Assembly: GCA_016218495.1 (NCBI GenBank)
Contig: JACRDU010000144.1
Coordinates: 1-64,000, forward strand
Source: Elusimicrobiota bacterium
Lineage (GTDB): Bacteria > Elusimicrobiota > Elusimicrobia > UBA1565
Reading direction: 5' to 3'
Length of the DNA stretch: 64,000 nucleotides
Shown here: piece after piece, positions 8,563 to 16,266 of the stretch
How positions within the stretch are numbered: the first letter of the stretch is position 1
Layout of the letters: each line of letters starts with the position of its first letter
Program-made: the position numbers and the translations under genes
Notes under the pieces: model-generated
What the model saw: the letters and a program-made list of their open reading frames with translations, nothing else
Database searches by the model: none
What the model was told of the DNA's origin: nothing

Positions 8563-9818
8563 AGGGCTCTTGCCTCCTGGCGCAGGCGCCCGACGGCGGC
8601 GGTGCTGAGCGGGCCGCTGGGCATCGACGGCACGGAGGCGGTGAGGCGCAGCGCGCGGCCGCCCGGGACCAGGCCGCGCCGTCTGGCGAAGGTCTCCAGG
8701 GCCGTTCCCGGAAACGGGCTGGCGCAGGAGAACGAGGCCGCATTGGTGCCCAAGGAGAGGGCGAAGTCCATGGTGGCCCGCGCCTCGGCCTCGGTCTCGC
8801 CGGGCAGCCCCAGCATGTAGAGCGCGTAGGTGAGCATCCCGTGGCGCTTGAGCAGGGCGACCTGCTCCCGGATGCGCTCCGGGGCCAGCGGGGAGCGGCC
8901 GGCCGAGCGCAGGACCCGGGCCGACACCGACTCGACGCCGAACTCCACGCGGATGCAGCCCGCGCGGGCCATCGCGGCGACCAGCTCCGCGTCGAGCGCC
9001 TCGAGCCGGGTCTCGCAGCCCCACAGCACGGGGCTGCCGGCCGCCTCGAGCGCGGCGCACAACGCCAGGGTCCGGTCCCGGTCGATGGTGAAGAAGGGGT
9101 CCCGGCAGAGCACGAAGGGCGCGCGCAGGCGGCGCAGGGAGCGGAATTCCTCGACGACGGACGCGAGGGGGCGCGCCCGGACCGCCCGCCCCTGCGTGAC
9201 GGGGTACGGGCAGTAAGAGCAGCCGACCGGGCAGCCCCAGGCCGTCTGGGCCGTCAGATAGGAGTAGCGCCGCCATGGCGCCATGTCCCAGCGCGGGGGC
9301 GGGAGCAGGTCCACGTCGGCGAAGCGGGGCGCGGGGAGCGGGCGGCCGGGGAGCGCCAGGCCGTCGACGGCCTTCAGGCGGCCGAGGCGGGCGAGGTCGC
9401 CGAAGACGGGCGGCGCCTCGCCGACGACGACGGCGTCGAGGCCGGCCGCGAAGGCGGCCTCGCGCTCGTGCGCGGCCTGCGGGCCGAAGAGGACGACCGG
9501 GACGCGCAGCGCGCCGCGCAGGCGGACGGCCAAGGCGAGGTCGTGGGGCGCCGAGCCCGAGCCCACGCGCAGCGCGACCAGGTCGGCCTGCCGGGAGCGG
9601 GCGGCGGCCACCGCCTCGGTGGGGGTGTGGTCCAGCAGCACGGAGTCCTGGACCCGGACCTCGGCGCCGGAACGCTCGGCCCATGCGGCGGCGTGGAAGA
9701 GGTCGAGGGTCGGGGTCTTGAGCCGGCTCTCGTGGCAGAACTCCCCGAAGCCCCCGTGGGCGTGCTTGAAGCTGACGAAGCCCGGAGGGCTGGGGGGGTC
9801 GAGGAAGAGGATCCTCAT
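8505..9818 (-). CDS. B12-binding radical SAM protein
   Basis: A 437-aa protein. Residues 1-150 form a cobalamin-binding-like Rossmann domain starting MRILFLDPPSPP, with VLFGPQAAH and a GLDAVVVGEAP motif. The radical SAM core has C196, C200 and C203 in GCPVGCSYCPYP for the 4Fe-4S cluster, then LCRDPFFTID, LEALDAELVAAMARAGC, VEFGVES and YMLGLPGETE motifs typical of B12-rSAM enzymes of the BchE/methyltransferase group. It overlaps the PqqD-like gene as ATGA. With that partner and the 35-aa peptide it could be a peptide-modifying enzyme (for example C-methylation), but B12-rSAM proteins also act on lipids and sugars, so peptide substrate is inferred. Confidence 0.88.
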   Translation of the reverse strand: MRILFLDPPSPPGFVSFKHAHGGFGEFCHESRLKTPTLDLFHAAAWAERSGAEVRVQDSVLLDHTPTEAVAAARSRQADLVALRVGSGSAPHDLALAVRLRGALRVPVVLFGPQAAHEREAAFAAGLDAVVVGEAPPVFGDLARLGRLKAVDGLALPGRPLPAPRFADVDLLPPPRWDMAPWRRYSYLTAQTAWGCPVGCSYCPYPVTQGRAVRARPLASVVEEFRSLRRLRAPFVLCRDPFFTIDRDRTLALCAALEAAGSPVLWGCETRLEALDAELVAAMARAGCIRVEFGVESVSARVLRSAGRSPLAPERIREQVALLKRHGMLTYALYMLGLPGETEAEARATMDFALSLGTNAASFSCASPFPGTALETFARRRGLVPGGRALRLTASVPSMPSGPLSTAAVGRLRQEARALWKRSKQSALPASLTSAPR

Positions 9819-10102
9819 GCCGGCTCGAGCAGTCCTTCCTTCCTGAGCGCCGCCGCCAGCTCCCCCACGTCGGCGGCGATGGCGGCCGGCGGCGCGTCGT
9901 ATTCGTCGCAGAGCGCCGCGGCGACCTGCGACGGGGAGCGGCCATGCGCGAACAGCTCCCAGGCGCGCAGGCCGGTGCCGGCCAGGGAGAAATAGTGCGC
10001 CGTGTCGGTGTCGAGGATGACGGCCTCCTCGGCCACCTTGCGCCAGGCCACGCGGCGGGCGTGCCTGAGGGGTCCGCCGCCTTTGAGAGCTGTCTTCGCC
10101 AT
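9815..10102 (-). CDS. PqqD family peptide-recognition (RRE) protein
   Basis: A 95-aa protein matching PqqD-like RiPP recognition elements: an AWRKVAEEAVILDTD start to the strand region, YFSLAGTGLRAWELF (the conserved L-x-G-x3-W-x-L motif), a helix with SPSQVAAALCDEY, and DVGELAAALRKEGLL at the end. Such domains bind leader peptides and present them to partner enzymes. It is the first gene of the leftward operon, directly coupled to the radical SAM gene, and three genes upstream of the candidate leader peptide. HPr-kinase-like genes accompany PqqD proteins in described HPr-rel-A type loci, and one lies across the divergent promoter here. The N-terminal 15 residues are Lys/Arg-rich. Confidence 0.88.
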   Translation of the reverse strand: MAKTALKGGGPLRHARRVAWRKVAEEAVILDTDTAHYFSLAGTGLRAWELFAHGRSPSQVAAALCDEYDAPPAAIAADVGELAAALRKEGLLEPA

Positions 10103-10143
10103 GGGTCCCTCCGTGCCGGGATTATAATAGAATCGTCGACGGC
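10103..10143. promoter_or_regulatory. Divergent promoter with a palindromic -10
   Basis: This 41-bp gap separates the two divergent operons. It contains ATTATAAT at 10121-10128, which is its own reverse complement and therefore offers a TATAAT-type -10 on both strands at once. On the + strand a TAGAATCGTCGA motif follows at 10128-10139, and ATG lies at 10144, leaving only a very short 5' leader. No clear -35 is seen. The sharing implies that the peptide operon and the HPr-kinase operon are expressed together or compete for polymerase. Confidence 0.6.
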
Positions 10144-11130
10144 ATGCCTCCCCCCGCCGCGCGTCCGGCGCTCAGCGTCATCATCCTCGGCACGCGCCGC
10201 GCCGCCCTCGCCCGCTGCCTGCAGAGCCTGGCCGCCGCGCGGGGCCCCCGCCCCGCCGAGGTCGTCGTCGTCCTCAACGGCGCCCCGGGGGTCTCCCTGG
10301 CCGACCTGGCGCCCTGGCGCCGCTCCTTGGCCCTCTGCGTCCTGGCTATGCCGGCGGCGCCGTTGGGGCGGGCGCGCAACGCCGCGCTCCGGGTGACGCG
10401 CGGGGAGGTCGTGCTGTTCCTCGACGACGACGTGGTCGTGCCGCCGGACTTCCTCGAGAACCTCGCGCGCAAGGCCTCAGAGTACCCGGCCGCCGCGGCG
10501 CTGGGGGGCCCCAACCGGACCCCGCCCGGAAGCCCCCGGTTCGCGCGCTGGGCGGGGGCGCTCCTGTCGAGCGCGGCGGGGGCCGGTCCGATGCGCCGGC
10601 GCTACGCGGGCTTCCCGGTCGACACCTGGGCCGACGACGCCTCTTTGATGCTCTGCAACCTGGCCGTCCGGCGCAGCGCCCTCGAGGAGGAGGGCCTCGA
10701 GTTCCCGGAGCACCTCGACCGCAACGAGGAGAACTTCCTCCTCGATGGTCTGCGCCGGCGCGGCCGCCGGGCCCTGCACAGCCCCGACCTGGCCGTCGAC
10801 CACGAGCGGCGCGCCACCCTGCGGGGTTTCCTGCGCCAGTGCGCCCTCTCCGGCCTGGGCCGTGGGCAGATGACGCGCCGGGCTCCCTTCTCCCTGCGCC
10901 CCCACCACGCGGCGCCGCTGGTCCTGGTCTGCGCGGCGGCCGCGGCCGGTCCGTTGCGCCCCGGGGGGGTCGCCCTGACGGCGGCTTACGCGCTGCTGGC
11001 GGCTGTGTCCGCATGGAGCGCGCAGCGGGGCTTCGTCGACCGCGCCGCCGTGGCCTGCCTGATGCCGGCGGCCCACCTGGCCTACGCCGCGGGGTTTGCC
11101 GCCGGCCTGGCCGGAGCGCGGACCCGGTGA
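10144..11130 (+). CDS. GT2 family glycosyltransferase with C-terminal membrane segments
   Basis: A 328-aa GT-A fold enzyme: ALSVIILGTRRAALARCLQSL opens the Rossmann core, VVVVLNGAP and GRARNAALRVTRGEVVLFLDDDVVVPPDF give the nucleotide-sugar site with the DDD metal motif near residues 99-101, and HLDRNEENFLLDGLRRRGRR resembles the ED-type catalytic motif. The last ~75 residues are hydrophobic and would form two or three membrane helices, so it acts at the cytoplasmic membrane, probably on a lipid-linked or membrane-bound acceptor. It is the first gene of the rightward operon; its stop overlaps the next GTG start. Confidence 0.85.
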   Translation: MPPPAARPALSVIILGTRRAALARCLQSLAAARGPRPAEVVVVLNGAPGVSLADLAPWRRSLALCVLAMPAAPLGRARNAALRVTRGEVVLFLDDDVVVPPDFLENLARKASEYPAAAALGGPNRTPPGSPRFARWAGALLSSAAGAGPMRRRYAGFPVDTWADDASLMLCNLAVRRSALEEEGLEFPEHLDRNEENFLLDGLRRRGRRALHSPDLAVDHERRATLRGFLRQCALSGLGRGQMTRRAPFSLRPHHAAPLVLVCAAAAAGPLRPGGVALTAAYALLAAVSAWSAQRGFVDRAAVACLMPAAHLAYAAGFAAGLAGARTR

Positions 11131-12134
11131 GCGTCGCCGCCCCCGCGTACAGCGCCTGCTTCACGGCTTACGGCGCGCGGGTAGGCGTGGACGGGGAGGC
11201 CGGCCCCGTCGAAGACCTGGGAAGGGACTTCGCCGGCTTCCCGGCCGGTGCCGCGGCCGGGGCGGACATACGCCTGACGCTCCGCTTGGCGGCTTTTCCC
11301 TTGACCGTCGGACCGCGCCGCCGCTCCTGGCGGGGCTGCCGATGGTCGGACGCGGGCGCCGTACGGACGCTCGAATATCCGGACCGTTCCGGCGCCGTCT
11401 GGGACTACTCCCAGGAGGAGGGCGCCCTGTGGTCGCCCCGCCGGGAGACCCTCCATGAGCTGGCCTATCTCTTCGTGCATTCGCGCCTGGGGGCGCGGCT
11501 CGACGGCCGCGGATTGCACCGCGCACATGCCCTCGGCCTCGCGTGGCGCGGGGCCGGCGCTCTGGTCTTCCTGCCGGAGGGCGGGGGCAAGACCACTTTG
11601 GCCCTGCACCTGGCCTGCCGGCGCGAGTTCGCCCTGTTGTCCGACGACATCCCGCTGGTCTCCGCGTCGGGCACGGTCCTGCACGCCTTCCCGCAGCGGC
11701 TCTCCCTGCGGGGCGCGGCGCCGTTCCCCGTCCCGGCGGGGGCGGTCCGCCCGTTCCCGCGGCGCCTCCACGGGCTCAAGAGCCTGCTCGACCTCGGGGC
11801 GTTTCCGGGCGGGTTGGCCCGATGCGCGCCCGCGCGCTGGGTCTTCGTGGGACTGAGGAGCCCCGGAGCTCCGAGCATCCGCCCCTGCCCGTCCGGGCGC
11901 GTCCTGCCCGCCGTGCTGGAGGGACTGGTCGCGGGGGTGGGGACGCCCCAGGTCCTCGAGCTGATGGCGCCCTCTTCCCTGGCGCAGGCCGCCGCCCTGG
12001 CGCGGACGGCCGCGTCCCGCCTGGCCGCTTCGGCCCGCCTGCTGAGCCGCGCGCGGACGGCGCTCTTCAAGACGGGCGACGACCCCGCCGCCGCCGCGCG
12101 GGCGCTGGCCGATTTCCTCGACGCGCGGCGATGA
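11127..12134 (+). CDS. HPr-kinase-related P-loop protein (HprK-like)
   Basis: A 335-aa protein starting at GTG 11127 (GTGA overlap with the GT2 stop). After a ~130-residue N-terminal domain, a P-loop PEGGGKTT lies at residues 150-157 with Lys156, followed by FALLSDDIPL (residues 168-177), a hallmark of HPr-kinase-like proteins, and a C-terminal domain with SLRGAAPFP. It lacks the full-length canonical HprK/P architecture and resembles HprK-related proteins found with PqqD proteins in polysaccharide and lasso-peptide clusters. Homologous kinases phosphorylate a Ser near the C-terminus of some lasso precursors; Ser30 of the 35-aa peptide would be the only Ser/Thr target. Substrate is inference. 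Confidence 0.8.
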   Translation: MSVAAPAYSACFTAYGARVGVDGEAGPVEDLGRDFAGFPAGAAAGADIRLTLRLAAFPLTVGPRRRSWRGCRWSDAGAVRTLEYPDRSGAVWDYSQEEGALWSPRRETLHELAYLFVHSRLGARLDGRGLHRAHALGLAWRGAGALVFLPEGGGKTTLALHLACRREFALLSDDIPLVSASGTVLHAFPQRLSLRGAAPFPVPAGAVRPFPRRLHGLKSLLDLGAFPGGLARCAPARWVFVGLRSPGAPSIRPCPSGRVLPAVLEGLVAGVGTPQVLELMAPSSLAQAAALARTAASRLAASARLLSRARTALFKTGDDPAAAARALADFLDARR

Positions 12135-13084
12135 GGATAGCGCTGGTCGTCCCGGACCCCGCCGACCCGGCGCACGCCGCGCTGCTGAGGGGTCTGGGCG
12201 GGGCGCTGCGCCGCCGCGGCCACGGCGTCGGGAGAGGCCTGGCGGGAGCCCCGCCCGATGTCATCCATCTCCACGTGTTCAGCCGAGGCTGTTCCCGGCT
12301 GGCTTCGCTGCGGCTCCCCGAGGGGTGCGCCCTGGTCGTGACCAGCCAGGGCGCCTCACGGGACCTCATCGACGACAGGGCTTCTTTTTCCCGCCTTCTG
12401 CGGCGGGCCGATGCCGTCACGGCGGTCTCCCGCGCGGGCCTGGCGCAATTGCGCTCGGCCGGCTTCTCCGTCCCCAATGGGACCGAGACCGGGCGCGCTG
12501 CGGCGCCCAGAGCCGGCCCGGACTTCCTGACCGTCGGGCGCTTGGCGGCCTACAAGGGGCTCGACGTCATGGCGCTGGCTTTCGCCGGGCTTCCCGGCCG
12601 GCCGGTCTGGACCGTGGTCGGGCCCGACCAGACCGGCGGGCGCTTCGCGGCTTTCTTGGCCCGCCTTGGGGTGGCGGACCGGGTCGTCTTGACCGGGAGC
12701 CTGCCTCCGGGGCGGGTCAGACGCCTCATGGATTCGGCCCGGGTCTTCGTGCAGCCCTCGCGGGCCGAGAACATGCCGATGGCCCTGCTGGAGGCGATGG
12801 CCTCGGGGGCGGCCTGCGCGGCCTCCGACATCCCCGGCTGCCGCGAGACGCTGGGCAGGGCGGGACGCTTCTTCCGGGCGGGGGACGCGCGCGCCCTCGG
12901 CCGGGTCCTGGGGGGGTTGCTGGCCGACCCCGCCCTGCGCCGGGAGCTCGGCGCCCGCGCGCGCCGGCGCGCCGAGGCCTTCACCTGGGACGCGGCGGCC
13001 CGGCGCTACGAGGTGGTCTATGAGTACGCGCGGGCGCGGGCGCGCCCGCGTCGGACCTGCGCTGACCAGAGTCCGCTTGCTTGA
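12131..13084 (+). CDS. GT4 family glycosyltransferase
   Basis: A 317-aa GT4 enzyme starting at ATG 12131 with an ATGA overlap. It begins MRIALVVPDPADPAHAALL with a GLGGALRRRGH loop, very like the GT4 at 6366-7325. Further motifs: VIHLHVF, DAVTAVSRAGLAQL, FLTVGRLAAYKGLDVMALA, VFVQPSRAENMPMALLEAMASG with the E-x7-E-type donor motif, and a final AEAFTWDAAARRYE helix. The acceptor lobe is compact. Third and last gene of the rightward operon; cytoplasmic, substrate unknown. The pair of paralogous GT4s on either side of the divergent promoter suggests duplication inside the cluster. Confidence 0.87.
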   Translation: MRIALVVPDPADPAHAALLRGLGGALRRRGHGVGRGLAGAPPDVIHLHVFSRGCSRLASLRLPEGCALVVTSQGASRDLIDDRASFSRLLRRADAVTAVSRAGLAQLRSAGFSVPNGTETGRAAAPRAGPDFLTVGRLAAYKGLDVMALAFAGLPGRPVWTVVGPDQTGGRFAAFLARLGVADRVVLTGSLPPGRVRRLMDSARVFVQPSRAENMPMALLEAMASGAACAASDIPGCRETLGRAGRFFRAGDARALGRVLGGLLADPALRRELGARARRRAEAFTWDAAARRYEVVYEYARARARPRRTCADQSPLA

Positions 13085-13105
13085 CCCCTTCAATCCGCCT
13101 ATACT
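13077..13105 (+). promoter_or_regulatory. Sigma70-type promoter of the pilin-like operon
   Basis: TTGCTT at 13077-13082 and TATACT at 13100-13105 are separated by exactly 17 bp, close to the consensus. The expected start of transcription is near 13112, giving a leader of about 23 nt before the ATG at 13135. The -35 lies inside the end of the GT4 gene, so the pilin operon is transcribed independently of the glycosyltransferase operon. Confidence 0.72.
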
Positions 13106-13134
13106 CCCGATGCGGGCCCGGACCGGCCCGCGGC

Positions 13135-15780
13135 ATGGATAGGACCCTCCATCCGGGGGCGCGGCGCCCCGAAATCGGCATGAGCCTCGTGGAGCTGATG
13201 GTGGCCGTCTCCATCATCTCCATCGGGCTCCTGGCGTTCACCTCCTCGTTCCGCTTCATCAGCCATTCCATCCGGGACTCCCGGGCCCGCTCCCTGGCCA
13301 TCAGCCTCGCCCAGGAGAAGATCGAGAACCTCAAGGACATCCCCTACCACAAGCTGCAGCTGACCACGGTGACGGTCACCAACTCCCACTTCTCCCCGGC
13401 CATCACCTACGACGCCATCAACTATCCCCCCGAGACCATCCGCATCGGCGGCATCACCTATACCCGGGGCATGTACGTCTCGCTGACCCGGCTGACCGAC
13501 AACGAGATCACGGCCACGTCGAGCCTCTATCCGGATTCCGGGCTCAAGTTCGTCACCACCTACGTGATGTGGGAGCAGCGCGGGGAGTGGAAGAAGTACG
13601 AGCTCGAGAACCTCTACGAGAACCCCAACGTCGACCCCCTCGACGCCACCCTGCAGGGGGTGGTGAAGACGAGCGCCGGGACAGGCCTGCCCGGGGCGAC
13701 GGTGACCATCCTGGAGAAGCAGGACTGGAACGGGACGAGCGGGACGGGCGGGAGCTACCTCTTCCGCGTCCACGCCGGCACCTATTCGATCCGCGCCTCT
13801 TCGGCCGGGTTCTACGACTCCACCCTGATGAACGTCCTGATCGACGAGGGCGCCCTGCTGACGACGAACTTCTCGCTCATCGCCGTCGGCTCCGGCGCGG
13901 TCAGCGGCAACGTCTTCATCTCCAGCCACCTGGTCGTCTCGCAGGTGGTGGTGGCCACCGACACGCGCGTCGGCGACGCCGGGGACCCGGATGCGACGGC
14001 CGAGGTCGAGTTCGTCATGCTGTTCAACCCGACCACCTACCAGATAGACATGACGGCGAACTGGTGGAACAGCCGCAATGTCCCCTATTACTACAACCCC
14101 CAAGCCGCGACTTCGGTGGGCTGGTGGCAGTTCATGGACGTCATCCATTCCACCTACATCTCCCCCAACCACGGCTATGTCGTCGCCAGTTCCTCCTGGT
14201 TCATGGTCGACAACCAGTGGATCAGGGCCGACGCGAACTACAACAACGTGAACGCGTCCGTCAACGCGGACCTGATGTCCGACGACGGCCCCGGCTCGGT
14301 CATGATCTACGACCCCTTCACGGGCTTCCGCTACGACAAGGTGGGCTGGAGCGGGGACACCTACAACATCACCGCCATCGGCAACTCCTGGTACGAAGGC
14401 ACGCCGCTGGCCGACGCGGCCTGCGCCGACGGCATCGGGAAGGGGAACTTCATCATCCGCTTCTCGAGCCCGGGGGTGATGGGCAGCGGGCAGTACTCCT
14501 GGTCCTACGACACGGGGGACAACTCCGTCGACTTCGTCGGGACGCACGTCGCCTGCGCGGCCGGGGTGCACCATCCCCTGATGGAATGGAACGGGCTCGG
14601 TCCGCTGCGCCCCTTCTCGATGTACGGCAGCTCCCAGACCCAGATCGGGGGCATCCCCGCCGTCAGCGCCTTCGTCATCGCCGACGACCTGCTGGCCCAG
14701 ACCACCATCGCCTACCAGGCCACCCTGACGAACATGTTCGGGCAGGTCCAGCCCTTCGCACGCTACTCCCTGACCGGGGTCTCCACGGGGACCTGGACGG
14801 TGTTCATCGCCACCGGGGATTTCTACACGCAGATCTCCTCCGTCGTAGTCCCGCTGGCCTCGGGGGTCTCCATCCCCAACTCGGTCACGACTCCCGTCCA
14901 GCCCGGCAGCGGGGTCCACATCGCCGCCGCCACCCAGACGGCGGTCGGGGGCTACCTCTCCGGCCTGGTCTTGAACACCGCGGGGAGCGCCATCCCCAAC
15001 ATCTCCGTCATCGCGGGCGGGAACTCCAAGACCACGGGCGCAAACGGGCGTTTCTTCGCCCCCGTCTCCGTCGGGCCGCAGACCCTCATCGTCAACCCGA
15101 ACAACGCCAATTCGGTCTATTCGGAGTATGTGGACGAGGTCACGGTGGCGCGGGGCCAGGTGAATGCCTCCACCATCACCCTGTCGCAGGCCGGGACCCT
15201 GACCGGGTTCATCACCCCGGACGGCACCTCCGGGCTGCCCAACATCGAGGTCACGGCCAACCGCGCCGGCGCCCAGTGGGGCGCCGGCGTCACCGACACC
15301 TCGGGAGCCTTCTACATCAAGAACCTCTCCACCGGCACCTACGACGTCCAGCCCGTGCTCGACCCGCTCGACGTCTGGACGCCCTCCTCCTTCACCGTGA
15401 CGACCCAGGCCTCGAGGATGATCCACGTGGGGACCTTCACCGTGACCGGGGCCGAGGGGAAGCTCGGCGGGGCGGTCACCTACAACGGCAGCGCGGTCAC
15501 CATCGGGGCGCTCATCCTGGTCTCCACCGCCACGCTGCCCTCCACCCCGCCGGCCATCGTGGCCTCGTCCTCCCCGGCCCAGGCCGTCATCTACGCCGCC
15601 TCCAGCAAGGCCGACGGCACCTACCTCCTCGACGTGCGCGGCTCGACCACGACGAGCTACCGCGTCCACGCCTACGTCCCCGTCGTGGGGCCGACCAGCG
15701 TGACCATCAGCACCAAGGTCTACACGGGCGTCATCGTCTATTCCACGGGGACGACGACCTTGAACATCGCGGTGCCATGA
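13135..15780 (+). CDS. Giant type IV prepilin-like protein with carboxypeptidase-regulatory-like repeats
   Basis: An 881-aa protein. Residues 1-15 are a basic prepilin leader ending Ile-Gly; cleavage before Met16 gives MSLVELMVAVSIISIG, with the conserved Glu at +5 and a hydrophobic helix, as in type IV pilins and pseudopilins. Residues about 175-260 form a carboxypeptidase-regulatory-like beta domain (LQGVVKTSAGTGLPGATVTI), then a ~230-residue Trp/Tyr/Asn-rich segment that resembles a lamin-tail-like domain, then three or four more such beta domains to the C-terminus (AGGYLSGLVLN-, GTLTGFITPDGT- and GKLGGAVTYNG-type). Normal pseudopilins are 150-300 aa. Probably a tip or minor pilin displaying adhesive domains. 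The long antisense frame here is compositional. Confidence 0.82.
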   Translation: MDRTLHPGARRPEIGMSLVELMVAVSIISIGLLAFTSSFRFISHSIRDSRARSLAISLAQEKIENLKDIPYHKLQLTTVTVTNSHFSPAITYDAINYPPETIRIGGITYTRGMYVSLTRLTDNEITATSSLYPDSGLKFVTTYVMWEQRGEWKKYELENLYENPNVDPLDATLQGVVKTSAGTGLPGATVTILEKQDWNGTSGTGGSYLFRVHAGTYSIRASSAGFYDSTLMNVLIDEGALLTTNFSLIAVGSGAVSGNVFISSHLVVSQVVVATDTRVGDAGDPDATAEVEFVMLFNPTTYQIDMTANWWNSRNVPYYYNPQAATSVGWWQFMDVIHSTYISPNHGYVVASSSWFMVDNQWIRADANYNNVNASVNADLMSDDGPGSVMIYDPFTGFRYDKVGWSGDTYNITAIGNSWYEGTPLADAACADGIGKGNFIIRFSSPGVMGSGQYSWSYDTGDNSVDFVGTHVACAAGVHHPLMEWNGLGPLRPFSMYGSSQTQIGGIPAVSAFVIADDLLAQTTIAYQATLTNMFGQVQPFARYSLTGVSTGTWTVFIATGDFYTQISSVVVPLASGVSIPNSVTTPVQPGSGVHIAAATQTAVGGYLSGLVLNTAGSAIPNISVIAGGNSKTTGANGRFFAPVSVGPQTLIVNPNNANSVYSEYVDEVTVARGQVNASTITLSQAGTLTGFITPDGTSGLPNIEVTANRAGAQWGAGVTDTSGAFYIKNLSTGTYDVQPVLDPLDVWTPSSFTVTTQASRMIHVGTFTVTGAEGKLGGAVTYNGSAVTIGALILVSTATLPSTPPAIVASSSPAQAVIYAASSKADGTYLLDVRGSTTTSYRVHAYVPVVGPTSVTISTKVYTGVIVYSTGTTTLNIAVP

Positions 15781-16265
15781 GAGACCGGCGCGGCTATTCC
15801 CTGGTCGAGCTGCTGATGGTGGTGGCGATCATCGGCACCATCGCCATGGTGGGGCCGCGCCTGATGATCCAGCTGCAGAACTTCTACCTGCTGACCACGG
15901 CGCGCGCGGAGATCCAGCGCGACGCCCGCGCCACCATCGACGTCATCAACCGCTTCCTGCGCCAGGCCAAGTACTCCACCATCATCATCGACACCCCTTC
16001 GGGGGAGGGGCCCTATTCGCGCATCCGCTTCACGATGATCGACGACCGCGCCGTGGAGTTCTACCAGGACGGGACGAAGCTCTATCAAGTCATCGACGGG
16101 ACCACCAGCGTCACCACGCGGAACCTCGTCTACCTGGCCTTCACCTTCCCGCGCTCGGACTATCCCCGGCTGGTCAGCGTCTCCATCACGATGGGGAAGA
16201 GCACCTACAAGGGCCAGCGCAAGGAGCTGGAGCTGACCGTCCAGAAGATCAGGATCATGAACTGA
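15777..16265 (+). CDS. Type IV prepilin-like protein (GspJ/PilW-like)
   Basis: A 162-aa prepilin: leader MRDRRG, then YSLVELLMVVAIIGTIAM with Glu at +5, followed by an amphipathic helix ARAEIQRDARATIDVINRFLRQA, which is typical of minor pseudopilins of the GspJ/PilW/ComGF type, and a C-terminal beta region. The ATG overlaps the previous stop (ATGA), so it is translationally coupled to the giant prepilin. Likely inserted in the inner membrane, processed by a prepilin peptidase, and part of a tip complex with its neighbours. Confidence 0.85.
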   Translation: MRDRRGYSLVELLMVVAIIGTIAMVGPRLMIQLQNFYLLTTARAEIQRDARATIDVINRFLRQAKYSTIIIDTPSGEGPYSRIRFTMIDDRAVEFYQDGTKLYQVIDGTTSVTTRNLVYLAFTFPRSDYPRLVSVSITMGKSTYKGQRKELELTVQKIRIMN

Positions 16266-16266
16266 T

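Noticed and set aside
7325-10102. Canonical lasso peptide cluster
   Set aside because: No transglutaminase-like leader protease and no asparagine-synthase-type cyclase lie in the operon, and the peptide has too short a core. The asnB at 48297 is about 38 kb away in a housekeeping setting.
13099-15669. 856-aa open frame on the minus strand opposite the giant prepilin
   Set aside because: Composition is that of a mirror of a GC-rich gene (Gly/Arg/Asp/Val-rich, no domain), while the + strand has a clear prepilin.
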